Source: Microglena sp. YARC
Lineage: Eukaryota > Chlorophyta > Chlorophyceae > Chlamydomonadales > Chlamydomonadaceae
Length of the DNA stretch: 64,000 nucleotides
Reading direction: 5' to 3'
Assembly (NCBI GenBank): GCA_022414725.1
Contig: CM039462.1
Location: 174,813,492 to 174,877,491, forward strand
Both the position numbers and the translations under genes were made by a program. Positions 42,944 to 52,716 of the stretch are shown piece after piece (within the stretch, counting starts at the first letter, position 1; every line of letters starts with the position of its first letter). The notes below the pieces were generated by a model, which had not been told where the DNA came from, did not search any database, and worked only from the letters and a program-made list of their open reading frames with translations.

Positions 42944-42949
42944 GACGAC

Positions 42950-45787
42950 AAACTTTCCACTACCACCGTTGTCCACGTCCAATGGGCCCCAACCATCATG
43001 CACAACGCCCATATCAACTCCTACACACGCATGGGATACAGCATCCACCACTGCACACCTCTTACCTCCACTACCTCCACCATACATTGGAAACCTCAAT
43101 CTCACCATGCGGCTCACCTTGTTGAACTGGTGGGACAACCAGCATATGACCAATTAACCCACACCTTTAAAACCACTCCTCCGGTAACCACACACCTCAA
43201 TCCCAGGAAGGACATCCACCTCACTAACCTCCAGCAACAAGGCCAATGGGCCATCTCCCCAGGATTTAATGCTGACAATCATAATCTGGTACACAAACTT
43301 TTGCACATTGACACACACGACAGGCACCCAGACTGGGACATTCAACCACCCTCAGCCTACATTATACAAACAGGCATCCTCACTACTTTGGATGACCAAT
43401 CCACACACACACATACCAACGCTTCATATCTTTATAACCCCACAGGTCACTGTCTTGGGCACATTCCCAACGACAGGCTCACCTCTCTTAAACAAAACTA
43501 TGACCACTTTAAAAATCACCACCCTACCAAAGGGAACCAACTGACCCAAGGAGGAACATACCACACTGACTTAGCTGCCCTCTTCACCAGATACAGAGCT
43601 GCTCCTGCTGCCACTAACATTCTGTCTCCCTTCCTCTACCAAGCAGCAGCTGCTCTGGGCATTACTCACCATCGTACCTCCAATCCTCTTAGCTACGACC
43701 AAAGCCTCACCAGCTTCTCTTCTACCAGCCCTGCTGACCAGCTCTTTGGTTCCAACCAAGACCCCTTTCTTACCATATGGACTGGGGGCTCACTGGTGGA
43801 CATTCCCAACTCCACCACACAAGCACACCAAGCTCTAAGGTGGGCTCTAGCCAGTGCTGACCATGCTGAAAATACTCTCAGCCCTACCTGCACCCTGATG
43901 CTCCTCCCTGATGACCTTGCTGCCCCTTACAAAACTCTCCTCCATCACTCCTGGATTCACTACATTGACTCTAGACCACAGTCTGAATTTTATACTACCT
44001 CTGAAATTTGGCTTGGCAGCAAATCTCACACCCCACCCTCCACTCAAAAATTACACCTCATTCTTATATGCAACCCTCACAGCCAAGAGACTTACTTTCC
44101 TAAACTCCCAGATTTTATTGACCAATGGACATACTACATGCAAAGCCTCTCCTCATCCTGGGAGCCCTCTACTATCACACCACCTCCCACACTTACTTTC
44201 ACTGACATTGTCATCACCTACCCTCGGAAACTTAAATCTCTTGCCAAAAATCCCTGGCAACCTCCACTCCACCAACACCCTCCTCCTTCTCCTCTTACCA
44301 TTACCCACCCTTGTTTTTACCTTGCTACCCCCTCCTCTGGCCTCCAGGTCTACACAGATGGTAGCCTAATAAAAGGTAAACCAGGGCACCCTAGCAAAAT
44401 AGGTGCTGCAGTATATGTCCCGGCTGCAGGACAAAGCTACACCATCAACCCTGGGGGAATAGGGGCCACCAAAACTAACAACCGGGCAGAACTGGTAGCC
44501 ATCCACCAAGCCCTTCTCAACATTGATTATGACAAATCTCTTACCCTTCATACAGACAGCCTCTGCTCTCTTCAACTTATAAAAAAAATGATTCATGACC
44601 CCACCACAACAACCCGTTCCATTCATACTGAATTACTGCAATCAATTCAAAAACACCTCATTCAACGCATCCTGCATGGCTCACACACCACCCTTTGTAA
44701 AGTCCGTTCCCACACAGGTATCCTTGGAAATGACAGAGCAGACACTCTGGCACGCAAGGCAGCTGAGCACCCTACCTCAACTAATTTTACTGATAACACT
44801 GGGGAAATCCCCCGCCACAATGTTTACTGGCCTACAGTTCAACCTCCTCGTACACCCATGGGAGATATTCCCCCAAGAATTTTAGCACCCAACCTTACAC
44901 AAGGTATCACCTCTAACCTACCCACTAGCTGCCACCTTGGTCAACACCCTCTTAAAGGGATTTATGCAACCACCTGGGCTGATAACACCCCCCACCAACT
45001 TCCTCAAGCAAGTAACAAATTCTGGACCTCAACCCTTATCCAGCATAAAACTAAATTCCACATCCTTAAAGCCCGCTGGGGTAGACTGTGGAACCGTAAA
45101 CTTGCATTCCGCTGGAAACTTCCTTATATTACCAGTACTCACCCACCCACGAACTCCCTATGCCCCATCTGCCACACCTGTGAGGACGGAGCGGGCCACA
45201 TCCTGGCGGGCTGCACACACCGGACTTTCAAGGGGCTCTACATCAAGAGACATGACGCCGCAGTGCGACTCATCCACAAGGCCATTTGCACAGGAGCCCT
45301 GGGATCTCGCAGAATGATCATGGACGCTGGCAAGGAAGAGGACCTCCCCAAACGTCTCCCTGACTGGTTACGCCCCTCCACTATTACTGTAGCGGATTGG
45401 AAGAGGATGAGACCTGATCTTGCCGTCCTACCTGACATAGACTCTCCTACCTGTATGTCTGATAAAGAACTCTGGGTTCTTGAGCTTGGATACTGCTCTG
45501 ATACTAACCATGCTACTAAGTTTATTACTAAACATGCCCAGCATGTTGAATTAGTAAATGGCCTTCGATCGGCTGGATACCTTGTTCACTATGAAGTTAT
45601 TACCGTTGGTACAACTGGTACTATCCCTACCTCTTTTTTGACTTCTATGACAACTCTTGGACTTCAGAGATCCTGTGCCCTCAAACTGGCGGACACAGTC
45701 CATTCTCACACCATTACTAGTTTCCAGAGTATTTTACAGTGCAGACGCTTTATGGAAGCCCACCCAGGGTCGATACCCGGGGACTAG
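42950..45787 (+). CDS. LINE 3' ORF part: RNase H, Cys/His finger and PD-(D/E)XK-like endonuclease
   Basis: Open from the right target-duplication copy; the first ATG is at 42,998 (929 codons). RNase H motifs: VYTDGSLIKG, NNRAELVAIHQALL, LTLHTDSLCSL and VRSHTGILGNDRADTLARKA, holding the four catalytic acidic residues and His. Then a C-x2-C..H-x4-C finger (CPICHTCEDGAGHILAGC), RHDAAVRLIHKA, and RPDLAVLPDI...WVLELGYCSDT...K..K, which fits the PD-(D/E)XK nuclease fold of restriction-like LINE endonucleases. The first ~400 residues are unrecognised. This half has no frame break, unlike the 5' half. In the uninterrupted LINE it would be the C-terminal part of the polyprotein. Confidence 0.85.
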   Translation, partial: KLSTTTVVHVQWAPTIMHNAHINSYTRMGYSIHHCTPLTSTTSTIHWKPQSHHAAHLVELVGQPAYDQLTHTFKTTPPVTTHLNPRKDIHLTNLQQQGQWAISPGFNADNHNLVHKLLHIDTHDRHPDWDIQPPSAYIIQTGILTTLDDQSTHTHTNASYLYNPTGHCLGHIPNDRLTSLKQNYDHFKNHHPTKGNQLTQGGTYHTDLAALFTRYRAAPAATNILSPFLYQAAAALGITHHRTSNPLSYDQSLTSFSSTSPADQLFGSNQDPFLTIWTGGSLVDIPNSTTQAHQALRWALASADHAENTLSPTCTLMLLPDDLAAPYKTLLHHSWIHYIDSRPQSEFYTTSEIWLGSKSHTPPSTQKLHLILICNPHSQETYFPKLPDFIDQWTYYMQSLSSSWEPSTITPPPTLTFTDIVITYPRKLKSLAKNPWQPPLHQHPPPSPLTITHPCFYLATPSSGLQVYTDGSLIKGKPGHPSKIGAAVYVPAAGQSYTINPGGIGATKTNNRAELVAIHQALLNIDYDKSLTLHTDSLCSLQLIKKMIHDPTTTTRSIHTELLQSIQKHLIQRILHGSHTTLCKVRSHTGILGNDRADTLARKAAEHPTSTNFTDNTGEIPRHNVYWPTVQPPRTPMGDIPPRILAPNLTQGITSNLPTSCHLGQHPLKGIYATTWADNTPHQLPQASNKFWTSTLIQHKTKFHILKARWGRLWNRKLAFRWKLPYITSTHPPTNSLCPICHTCEDGAGHILAGCTHRTFKGLYIKRHDAAVRLIHKAICTGALGSRRMIMDAGKEEDLPKRLPDWLRPSTITVADWKRMRPDLAVLPDIDSPTCMSDKELWVLELGYCSDTNHATKFITKHAQHVELVNGLRSAGYLVHYEVITVGTTGTIPTSFLTSMTTLGLQRSCALKLADTVHSHTITSFQSILQCRRFMEAHPGSIPGD

Positions 45788-46031
45788 CACACAGACCGCC
45801 CCCCTTCTCAGGTTTTGTCTTACCAGCTGTATTGTGCCGGTGCTTCCCAACCGGGGTGAAAAAACCCCGTATTAAGCTGCACTGGCATGATGTGGTTGGT
45901 AATTCGTTTTACTGAGATGGTCCTACGGTGACTATAGCTAGCCCCGTCTTACGCTATGGTGTCCTTAACTTCACGTCCTGTGAGTAACGGTTGTACACGG
46001 ATGTAACAATTTCAATTTCAATAACCAACAT

Positions 46032-46848
46032 GTTTACACCTTGTCAGTTTTACAGCCACGTAACTAAGTTCAAGTATGCAGTTCTTAACCTTGTCAGTTT
46101 TACAGCCATGTAACCAAGTTCAAGTTTACAGTTCTACACCTCGTTTTTGTGGCCTCGTTCTTCTGCACTGGTATATTGTTTGCTTTATATATTATAAGAC
46201 GAAGACGGAGAGCAGTCTAATCGCTGGTTAGAGCCATATAACCAAGTTCAAGTTCAAGCTCATGTCCAAGTTTCTATATTAGCCTCGTGTGGTGCTCCTG
46301 ATAACGTTGTTTGAAAATATTACATTTTTCCTGGTAATTGTTTTTGCTGCCACAGATGGCGAGCAGCCAAATTCAGCCATGTAACCAAGTTCGAATTCAA
46401 GGGAAACGGGCTGGCCCCCTCAACATCACGCCTCGTAAGAAGGCGTCCTATTTATTTATTTAATCGGGAGGACAGGGAGGCTGGCCAGCGACATATTGCT
46501 CACTAAGAAAAGCCAAGACTGGCACCAGACAAGTAGATGATTGCACTTATCAGTTTCTGTGCAGCTTATGAGCACAGGAAAAACAAGAAAACAAAAATGC
46601 GCACCCATCTACAAACACATGTATAAATGTTACATGTTACATTTCACCTTTATTAACTACTGAAGGTAAACAAGATGACAGAGCAGATGATGCAAGCAGC
46701 TAACTAGGTCTGGTGCTTTCTTGCAGAATTGTCAAAGTTTTGGCTCTGAGGGATCTAACCTAGTAAGCACAGCTATTTGACTGTGCCATGAATGGTGAAA
46801 AAGCTAATTGTGCGTATTTAAGTACTCTAAACAACATAAGTTAATAGG
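46032..46848. other. LINE 3' flank and collagen gene 3' region
   Basis: Contains several acagccatgtaaccaagttcaag copies (about 46,050-46,400) and the short repeat cgggctggccccctcaac (46,408-46,450). On the minus strand, TGTAA at 46,637-46,641 and 46,630-46,634, about 210 bp after the collagen stop, could be the poly(A) signal used by many green algae. There is no gene. Confidence 0.4.
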
Positions 46849-49800
46849 CTAATATATGCGCCAGCACATAGCGTGCATGGAGGTCTGCTCAGATGTATAG
46901 CTGTACACATTGTAGCAGTAGCCTGGGATGGCGCCATTGATGAAGGACTTATAGCCGGCAGCCAAGCACATCTTCTGAGGGATCTCCATAGCATTGTAGC
47001 CAGTGCAGGACACAGACTGCAGCTCCCACATGCATCCTCCTTGAGGGCAGTAGGCAGCATTGCAAGTTGCGCATGGGTCATCAACATGGACAACGTCTCC
47101 AGCACCAAGCACGGCCAAGTTAGTTCCACAGTAGTAGACCTCCGCATCATTTCCAGCTGGGCCAGGAGCACCGGGGCTGCCAGCAGGGCCAGGGCCTCCA
47201 GGGGTTCCAATACCTCCAGCAACGCCAGGGTTTCCAGGAGAGCCAACTGGGCCAGCGGATCCAGGGGTGCCATCAGATCCATCGCTTCCAGGGGTACCAG
47301 GAGCACCGGTAGGACCACTCTCTCCCTTGAATCCAGCAGGACCAGTGGCTCCAACGGCACCCATGGCACCGGTGGGTCCCTTGGCTCCCTCAGGGCCAGC
47401 AGAGCCACGGGAGCCAGTGGGACCAGTGACACCAGTGGATCCAGTGGAACCCTTAGGACCAGTAGCACCAGAGGGCCCAGTGGGACCCTTGGAACCATCA
47501 CTTCCGTTCACACCAGCAGGGCCAGCGGGGCCAGCAGGGCCAGAGGCACCAGCTAGACCCTGGTCACCACTAGGGCCAGTGGCTCCAGCAGGGCCGACAG
47601 CACCAGTGGATCCCTGGACTCCAGTAGCTCCGTTGCCACCAGCAGATCCAGCATCACCAACAGCACCAGCAGGGCCAACACCTCCAGTGGCACCCTTGGC
47701 TCCAGTGGCACCAGCAGGGCCCATGGCTCCAACATCACCAGAAGCACCAGGAGCGCCAATAGCTCCGGTGTCACCCTTAGCTCCAGCAGGACCAGTGGGG
47801 CCAACAGAACCGGAGCCTCCAGTAGCTCCACCAGGACCAGTGGCTCCATCAGGGCCAGCAGGCCCAATGGCTCCTGCAGGGCCAGCAGGGCCAAGGCCAC
47901 CAGCAGGGCCAGTGGCACCGATGGGGCCAGCATCACCGGGGACACCATCGCTGCCATCACTACCATCAGCTCCAGCAGGTCCAGTAGCACCCTTGGCACC
48001 AGCAGAACCAACAGCTCCAGTGGAACCCTTAGCACCAGCAGAACCAGCAGCTCCGGTTGAACCGTTAGCACCATCGGCACCAACAGTACCAGGAGTGCCA
48101 GCATCACCAATAGAGCCGGTGGCACCAGGAGCACCGGTAGCACCAGCAGGGCCTGTGGAACCAGCAGGACCAAGAGCACCAGTGTCACCCTTGGCACCAG
48201 TGGCACCAGTAGATCCAGTGGCACCACCAGGTCCAGTGGCACCGGCAGGACCAGTGGCTCCCTTAGCTCCACCAGGGCCAGCAGGACCCATGGCACCAGT
48301 ATTTCCCTTGGCTCCAGCAAGGCCAGCAGCTCCAGTGTTTCCCTTGGCTCCAGCAGGTCCAATGGCACCAGTTGTTCCTACGGGTCCAGGGGTACCAGCG
48401 GTACCAGTATCTCCAATGGGGCCAACAACACCGGGGCCACCAGCAGGGCCAGTGTTTCCCTTAGCTCCAGCAGCTCCAATGGCACCAGTATCACCCTTAG
48501 ATCCAGTAGCACCAATGGAGCCACCATTTCCAGGGGAACCAGGAGTGCCAACAGAGCCAGCAGGTCCAAGGGCACCAGGGCTTCCAGTATCACCCTTGGG
48601 TCCAACAGGGCCAGCAGCACCAGGGGCACCCACGTCACCCTTGGATCCAGCAGGGCCAGCGTCACCAGAGCTTCCAGTCACGCCAGGTGCTCCAGAGCCA
48701 CCCTTGGCTCCTGCCTCACCAACAGCACCAGTGTCTCCCTTGGCACCAGGAACTCCAGGGCTACCAATGTCTCCCTTGACTCCAGAAGATCCTGCAGGTC
48801 CAGGGGCTCCAGCATCACCAGCGGTACCATTGGCACCAATAGCTCCAACAGCTCCAGGGGCACCAGTGTCTCCCTTGCCTCCAACAGTGCCAACGGCACC
48901 AGTATCTCCCTTATTTCCCTGGCCTCCCATGGGTCCAGCATCTCCCTTGGCTCCAACAGGGCCCGAAGAACCAGCGGGTCCCTTTCCTCCAGGAGCACCG
49001 GTGGCACCAACGGATCCAACAGGACCAACAGAGCCAACAGGTCCAACAGGGCCAGTAGATCCCTTGTCTCCCCTAGTGCCAGCAGCTCCAGGAAAGCCAG
49101 TGTCACCCTTGATGCCAGAAGCACCAGCAGGGCCAGTATCACCCTTGGAACCAACAGCACCGCGAGGGCCAGCTGAGCCAGCAGGGCCCATGGGTCCGGA
49201 GGCACCAGCATCTCCAGGGGCACCATTGGCTCCCTTAGCACCAGGGGCACCATCAACACCGATGTCACCAACAGTGCCGGTAACACCAGGTCCACCTGTC
49301 ACTCCCCTAGCTCCAGTGGCACCAATAGGACCCTGGGATCCTGGGGCTCCAGCAGGACCCATGGGTCCAGGAGTACCATCAAGGCCATCAGAACCATCAG
49401 CACCCTTAGCACCAGTGGTACCCTTGGCTCCAGGGGCACCAAATGCACCAGCAGGACCAGTCATACCCTTACTTCCAGTAGCTCCTACGGGTCCAGCATC
49501 TCCCTTGGATCCTTGCAGGCCAGGAGCTCCAGTGAATCCCTTGGATCCAACAGGGCCGTTCGCTCCAGGGGCACCAAGATCACCCTTGGCTCCGGGAGCA
49601 CCCATAGCACCAGGAGCACCAACGTCACCCTTTGATCCTGAGGTACCAGCAGCTCCAGTGTCTCCCTTGGCTCCAAGGACTCCTGTGGCACCAGCATCAC
49701 CCTTGGAACCAGGAGCACCATCACGGCCAGTGCTGCCGGTGTTTCCCTTAGCTCCAGGGGCACCCCTGTCACCCATAGCGCCAGCAGCACCAGAGAATCC

Positions 49801-52716
49801 AGCATCACCCTTCATGCCGACAACACCAGGAGAGCCAGTGTCTCCCTTGGCTCCAGCGATTCCGGGTGCACCAATATCACCCCTTGGGCCAAAAGGGCCA
49901 GCAGGGCCAGCAGGGCCAGCAACACCAGGAGATCCCGTAGCTCCACGTCCACCAATGTCTCCCTTGAGTCCGGCAGCACCAGTGTCACCCTTAGTACCAG
50001 CGCTGCCAGTGGCACCAATGGCTCCTCTGCCTCCAACAGCTCCAACACGGCCAACATCACCCTTGGGACCAACAGCACCAGGGGCACCAGCAAGACCGGC
50101 ATCACCCATAGCACCAGCGGGGCCAGCAGGACCAGGGGCACCAGCCCGGCCAGAAGTACCAGTAGCGCCCTTACCTCCAGAAGCTCCTTTGGCACCAAGG
50201 GGACCAGCAGGACCCATAGCACCGATCGCACCCTTGGCACCAGCAGGGCCCATGTCTCCCTTAGCACCAGTAGCTCCCATGAATCCAGGATTTCCAGTCA
50301 GGCCATCAGCTCCAGGGGTACCAGTGGTCCCACGGTCACCAATGGGACCGGTAACACCATGAGGGCCACGGGGACCACCGGTTCCCCTTCCACCATCAAT
50401 GCCAGGGATGCCAGTGTCACCCTTAGATCCAGGAGCACCAACAGGGCCAGCAGGGCCAGCATCACCTGAAGGTCCAACTTGGCCAGAGGGGCCAGCAGGG
50501 CCCATGTCACCCTTGGTTCCAGCAGGGCCAGGGGCACCGCGAGGACCAGCAGGGCCATTAGCACCAGTATCACCCGAAGCTCCCAAAGGACCAACAGGGC
50601 CGCGGGGACCAGCAGCACCCCTAGTGCCATCAGGGCCCGTGGAGCCATCATCTCCAGGGGCACCTATGGGGCCAGGGGCACCAGCATCACCAATGGCTCC
50701 AGGGGCACCACTGGCACCAGTTTTTCCCTTGCCACCCTGGGCACCGGGGGCACCAGGGGCGCCACCGCGGCCAACATCTCCCCTCATGCCCAAAGCACCA
50801 GTGAGGCCGTCAGGGCCAATGACACCCATAGGGCCAAGACCACCAATATCTCCGACGGGACCCCTAGGACCAAAGGTACCGGTAGATCCTGTAGGTCCCA
50901 TATCTCCAGGGGCACCAGGGGCGCCAACATATCCAACATCTCCACGTGCTCCAGGGTTACCATCAAGGCCAGTGGCTCCAGGAGCTCCCAAAGGTCCAGG
51001 ACTACCAGCGGGTCCCTTGGGTCCCATGCTTCCAGGGGTACCGCTGGTTCCCCTGGATCCCATGGGGCCGGCGGCTCCAGCAGGTCCAGCAGGTCCAGCA
51101 GGGCCCATGGGTCCCTTGGGGCCCATAGGTCCGGGGGAGCCAACAAAGCCGGGTTCACCCTCAACACCAGGGGCACCAGCAGGGCCAGGGCCTCCAGGGG
51201 TACCATTATCTCCTGGGTATCCAGGGGCACCAGTAGCGCCAATGCTACCATCAGATCCGGCAGGGCCGTTGTCACCTGGGGCTCCGACAGGTCCCCTCAC
51301 ACCAAAGGGGCCATGGGCTCCACGAGGTCCAGTAGGTCCCAGTGGTCCAACAGGGCCGGGGGCACCAGTGTAGTCTACGAATGGCTTGGGAGGAGGAGAT
51401 GGGCTTCTGGGAGGACGAGGAGGCGAAGTTGCATGAGCGCCTGCAGAGAATTTAAATTTAAAAAATCAGAACTTGTGTGTGTATGCATGTATGTTACAGT
51501 CCAGGGGTAGGCCAAATAGGCTAAAGGGACTTGCCCAACCGTACAGGAAGGGCTTAGAAAGAAAAAGCACTGATGAACTGAGCCCCAAACAATCGTTTAA
51601 CCGACGGGAGCCCTGAGTTTGTGCTACAGTGATAATTTAATTCTACAATATTATTAAATCATCATCTCAGCTGGGATGATAATTTAAATGTGCGATTATT
51701 ATCGCATTTTTGTATAAATTGAATTAAGTTCTTCCATCCTTCAAAGGAATCAGGATTCATGACCAGCTTCATAATGGAGTTTTTATCCACCAAATCAGGT
51801 TCAATGTTCATTTTCTCAAAAATTATTTTTCTATCCTCAGCGTATAATGGACATTCTAATAGGAAATGCATTTCATTTAGACCACTCTTCTACAGCCAAC
51901 CACCATATCGCAGCACCTGCAAATTCAACCAGAACGAGAGGTACTCCTTTCTAATTCGACATTTAAGTTGTGGGCTCGAAGACGTTGTCTTGCTACGCAT
52001 TTAATATCATCCCTATTGTTTAATAACTTAGTGTACGTTGAACTATTGTTTCTATCCTCTGACATCATCCAATTCGCATACGTAGTAGTTTTAATACCGA
52101 TTCCTTGGTCACATTTTGTGCAGAGGGGCAGTTGTAGCTGCACATGAACGATAGAGAGGAAGTTCAAGCTATGATGATGATGAAAATAATGTGGAATTTT
52201 CCTTGGTGCCCACTATTAGACTCCAAATGTGGCCGCGTGTTGACGGAGAGGCCCTGGATTAGGGTGAGGATTTTAGCAAGGCAGGGGGTGCTGTGTGTGT
52301 GTGTGTGTGTGTGTGAGAGGGGAGGGGGGGGGGGGGGGGGGGGGGGTATCAAGCGAATTTGCCTGCTGGTGGATCATTGACCTAGCGAGGGCCTGGGCTT
52401 AGAATTGGGGGCTAGTTATGGCATCGAGGTGTTGCGAAGCCACTGTTTATTTTTGAGTAGCAGCTTCTAGGCAGCTCCATTCACCCACCCTTGGGCCAAA
52501 CCAGAAGCTAGCTAGTGCGACTGAAAGCTGTTATTATATTTTATTACAGGCTTTCCAGTGCAGCGGTAGCCTTTGGGCTCGACTCAGTCGCTGGCTAATG
52601 GTGCTGAGTGGAAGCTGCTACGCGTAGCCCAAAAAAGAAACAGAAAGGGCTGGTCACTCACCGAGAACCGCAAAAACGGCGAACGCTAGGACCGCGAGTT
52701 GCAGTCGAGACGCCAT
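46849..52716 (-). CDS. Secreted collagen-like protein, two exons, 1,548 aa
   Basis: Exons, minus strand: 52662-52716 and 46849-51440. The donor is TCTCG|GTGAGT, the acceptor TTCTCTGCAG|GCGC, and phase 1 joins perfectly. Exon 1 is a signal peptide ([19 protein letters not shown]). Exon 2 begins with a proline-rich leader ([16 protein letters not shown]), then about 1,390 residues of Gly-X-Y with hardly an interruption ([16 protein letters not shown]; many GAKGDTG and GPAG units). A ~100-residue C-terminal domain has nine Cys ([27 protein letters not shown]). The tract would form a long triple helix, longer than the ~1,000 residues of fibrillar animal collagens, secreted to a wall, theca or matrix. 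X and Y are Pro, Ala, Ser, Asp and Lys rich. No animal-type C-propeptide is seen. Antisense frames of up to 1,031 codons are artefacts of the repeat. Confidence 0.88.
51485..51645 (-). repeat. Dispersed ~160-bp repeat, copy 2, in the collagen intron
   Basis: Inverted relative to 14,275-14,440 and highly similar across ctacagtgataatt, cgtttaaccgacgg, gagccccaaac and gggacttgcccaaccgt. It lies within the 1.2-kb collagen intron (51,441-52,661). Confidence 0.65.
51662..52167 (-). pseudogene. 3'-terminal fragment of a LINE ORF
   Basis: Minus-strand pieces read in order: [19 protein letters not shown], then Cys-rich remnants, then [15 protein letters not shown] and [11 protein letters not shown]. 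This R-x-R..N..L..E, CxxC, H-x-LLECPLY sequence is the usual C terminus of non-LTR ORF2 proteins. At least two frame breaks. It lies in the collagen intron in the same orientation as the gene. Confidence 0.65.
52296..52347. repeat. (GT)n and poly-G run
   Basis: About nine GT units are followed by an almost pure G tract of about 25 bases. Length is likely uncertain in any assembly. Confidence 0.95.
52441..52648. mobile_element. hAT-like MITE, second family, copy
   Basis: Begins CACTGTTTATTTTTGAGTAGCAGCTTCTAGGCAGCTCC-like (arm about 40 bp) and ends ggaagctgctacgcgtagcccaaaaaagaaacag in inverted sense. Same family as 20,320-20,522. It lies just inside the collagen intron next to exon 1. Confidence 0.6.

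Larger units (their letters stand above)
21677..46021 (+). mobile_element. RandI/Dualen-type LINE, split by a Polinton-like element
   Basis: The element lies between 10-bp direct repeats TAACCAACAT at 21,667-21,676 and 46,022-46,031, which I take as its target duplication. Subtracting the nested 16,004-bp element and one 6-bp duplication leaves about 8.3 kb. In order it encodes a Josephin-like protease, APE endonuclease, reverse transcriptase, RNase H, a Cys/His finger and a PD-(D/E)XK-like domain. This is the layout of LINEs with two endonucleases described in green algae (Dualen/RandI). The 5' half carries at least six frame breaks; the 3' half is open for 929 codons. A 234-bp 3' UTR ends near caatttcaatttcaa. 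Confidence 0.82.

Noticed and set aside
47267..50362. 1,031-codon plus-strand Pro/Ala-rich frame
   Set aside because: It is the antisense of the Gly-X-Y collagen exon. The minus strand has a signal peptide, consistent splice sites and a Cys-rich tail.
46849..52716. Collagen-like gene being part of the viral element
   Set aside because: It lies outside the TIRs and the LINE, has a spliceosomal intron and a signal peptide, and its composition is unlike the AT-rich viral genes.
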